Positions 13,557-14,700 of a stretch of 14,700 nt of DNA are shown piece after piece. The DNA lies in contig MU646437.1 of assembly GCA_026770585.1 (NCBI GenBank), forward strand, positions 35,652 to 50,351. The letters are read 5' to 3'. The notes under the pieces were generated by a model. The model was not told the origin of the DNA, searched no databases, and saw nothing but the letters and a program-made list of their open reading frames with translations. Positions within the stretch are counted from its first letter, which is position 1, and each line of letters begins with the position of its first letter. Source of the stretch: Baffinella frigidus (lineage: Eukaryota > Cryptophyceae > Cryptomonadales > Baffinellaceae). A program made the translations under genes and the position numbers.

Positions 13557-14364
13557 CTACTTGACGAGCCGGCAGATGGGGTTGGTCTTGATCATTGAAA
13601 GGTCGACCTTGTGGCCGAAGAGGTCGCGGATGTTGTCGATGCCGTACAGGATCATCGTCGGGCGTTCGAGCGAGAGCCCCCACGCGATGCACGACACGTC
13701 TTCGGGGAACCCCATCGGTCGGAGCATCTCCGGACGGAACATGCCCGAGTTGCCAATCTCCACATACCTGGTGGTATCCAACCAACACGCGCCTCGAGTC
13801 AGCCACGTGGGGGGGGGCGGGGGGGGGCGGAGGGGGGCAAGGGCGGGCGGTCAGATGTCAATCGATATTTTTGTCGTCAAGTCATCGATCAGTGATTGTT
13901 CACCACGAAAAAAAGTCATTCCACGCGACCCGGCCTCACATGTGAGGCTTGGTCCCCTTGCTGTCCAAACAACCCAAAGCGCTCCCACGCGGGAAAAGGG
14001 GATCGGGATGGCTCACTTGTTGAGGCCTTTGTGCCAGTGGAAGATCTCCATCGAAGGTTCCGTGTACGGGTTGTACGTCGGCTTGAACCTGAAATCACAG
14101 TCAAAAAGCGCGAGTCGTCATGTCTCTGTGGGCAAGCGTCGCGACGTGGATGGAAGTGGCGAGGTAAAAGTGCGCAAGAGGTCAGATGTCAATCGATATT
14201 TTTGTCGTCAAGTCATCGATCAGTGATTGTTCACCACGAAAAAAAGTCATTCCACACCGCGCAGCTTCGGGGGGCTTGCCAACAGCAAGCATCAACCCTA
14301 ACGGGGGCCCTCCCAGAACCCCCACTGACCTGATGTCGGTCATCCCGAGCTTGAGGAAGAACGC
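13557..14364 (-). CDS. FARSA: phenylalanyl-tRNA synthetase alpha subunit, cytosolic type (C-terminal exons)
   Basis: Catalytic alpha subunit of the alpha2-beta2 class II synthetase that charges tRNA-Phe in the cytosol. Three exons on the minus strand, high to low: 14330-14364, 14017-14088 and 13557-13767 (stop TAG at 13557). They encode [12 protein letters not shown], then [20 protein letters not shown], then [20 protein letters not shown], ending NPICRLVK; 105 residues in all. Introns are GT-AG, and split codons rejoin as Arg and Lys at the positions expected in yeast and human alpha subunits. The [15 protein letters not shown] stretch and FRPEM line the phenylalanine pocket, and GLSLERPTM is class II motif 3. 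The C-terminal ending is of normal length. Upstream exons are beyond the window edge. The gene is convergent with chlM. Each intron visible here carries the same 76-bp sequence. Confidence 0.95.
13849..13924 (-). repeat. 76-bp intronic repeat, copy 1
   Basis: Sense strand (minus) runs from GTGGAATGACTTTTTTTCGT to ATCGATTGACATCTGACC. Identical over all 76 bp to the copy at 14180-14255. Centrally placed in the last intron of the PheRS-alpha gene. The flanks are unrelated. Confidence 0.93.
14180..14255 (-). repeat. 76-bp intronic repeat, copy 2
   Basis: Second identical copy, in the next intron upstream (14089-14329), same orientation relative to the host gene. The rest of the intron does not match the first intron. 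Confidence 0.93.
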
Positions 14365-14444
14365 CTGCCAGAGGAGGCAGCGCAGCCCAGGAGTTAGGGC
14401 GATGCAGGAGAACACGGTACACCACGCACCGAGAAACGGTAAGC

Positions 14445-14520
14445 GGTCAGATGTCAATCGATATTTTTGTCGTCAAATGCTCGATCAGTGATTGTTCACC
14501 ACGAAAAAAAGTCACTCCAC
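14445..14520 (-). repeat. 76-bp intronic repeat, copy 3
   Basis: Third copy with four substitutions, in the intron upstream of the 14330-14364 exon. One end overlaps a 28-bp tandem duplication. Confidence 0.92.
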
Positions 14521-14564
14521 TCGGCGCGGCAGGCCCAAGTCACTCCACTCGGCGCGGCAGGCCC
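14509..14564 (+). repeat. 28-bp exact tandem duplication
   Basis: AAGTCACTCCACTCGGCGCG plus GCAGGCCC, two exact units. The first 12 bases of unit 1 are the end of 76-bp repeat copy 3, so the duplication arose after that copy was in place. Confidence 0.9.
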
Positions 14565-14620
14565 TGACTCAGTCAGTCAAGTCCCCCCCCCCGGTCCTGG
14601 TCGAAGAGGGGGGTCCCATA

Positions 14621-14700
14621 CAGGGATACCTCGCTCATAAGAACCCCCCCCACCCCCCTAGGGACCACCATAGGGTCCTAGGCATAGGCCTACGGTAGGG
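14621..14700. mobile_element. hairpin MITE, family A, copy 9 (cut by window end)
   Basis: CAGGGATACCTCGCTCATAAG after TA (14619-14620), followed by the core in reverse orientation to most other copies (CCTAGGCATAGGCCTACGG). The right end is beyond the window. Confidence 0.8.

Noticed and set aside
13477-14333. Plus-strand ORFs of 249 and 145 residues across the PheRS-alpha locus
   Set aside because: They are antisense shadows of secure minus-strand exons and run through the 76-bp intronic repeats.

Overview
The window is nuclear DNA from a GC-rich, intron-dense photosynthetic eukaryote. The evidence is spliceosomal GT-AG introns in at least three genes, interstitial TTTAGGG-type telomere-like repeats, and a chlorophyll-biosynthesis enzyme. 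That enzyme begins with a signal peptide followed by an AAA^FLAP motif, the phenylalanine-led junction typical of proteins imported into red-derived secondary plastids (stramenopile, haptophyte, cryptophyte or related algae). I cannot name the species.

Layout. From about 643 to 3458 (+) lies the 3' end of a probable CRAL-TRIO/Sec14-like lipid-binding protein gene, with three candidate exons. From 3460 to 5495 is repeat-rich DNA: hairpin elements, a long TTTAGGG-like tract, and one possible minus-strand exon. From 5499 to 5876 (-) is an unrecognised ORF. It is divergent from the best gene here, a complete ten-exon Mg-protoporphyrin IX O-methyltransferase gene (chlM, 6254-12288, +; 279 residues after splicing, all phases consistent). 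From 12289 to 13556 is a convergent intergenic region packed with inverted-repeat elements. From 13557 to 14364 (-) are the last three exons of the cytosolic phenylalanyl-tRNA synthetase alpha subunit. The gene continues beyond the window. ChlM serves plastid tetrapyrrole synthesis and PheRS-alpha serves cytosolic translation; nothing suggests the genes are functionally linked.

The most unusual content is in the non-coding DNA. (1) A 76-bp sequence occurs in each of three successive PheRS-alpha introns, same orientation. Two copies are identical and the third has 4 differences. (2) Several exons have decayed copies of their own splice-site edge in the neighbouring intron (chlM exons 6, 7, 9 and 10, and the CRAL-TRIO exon 2). 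(3) A ~117-bp hairpin family has terminal inverted repeats (CAGGGGTACCTCGCTCATAAG) and TA target duplications. About ten copies are present, and a related repeat in the same window preserves a pre-insertion (empty) site. (4) Many introns have AGGT at both boundaries. Together these suggest a genome where introns and exon edges are actively reshaped by duplication and small elements. That synthesis is inference.
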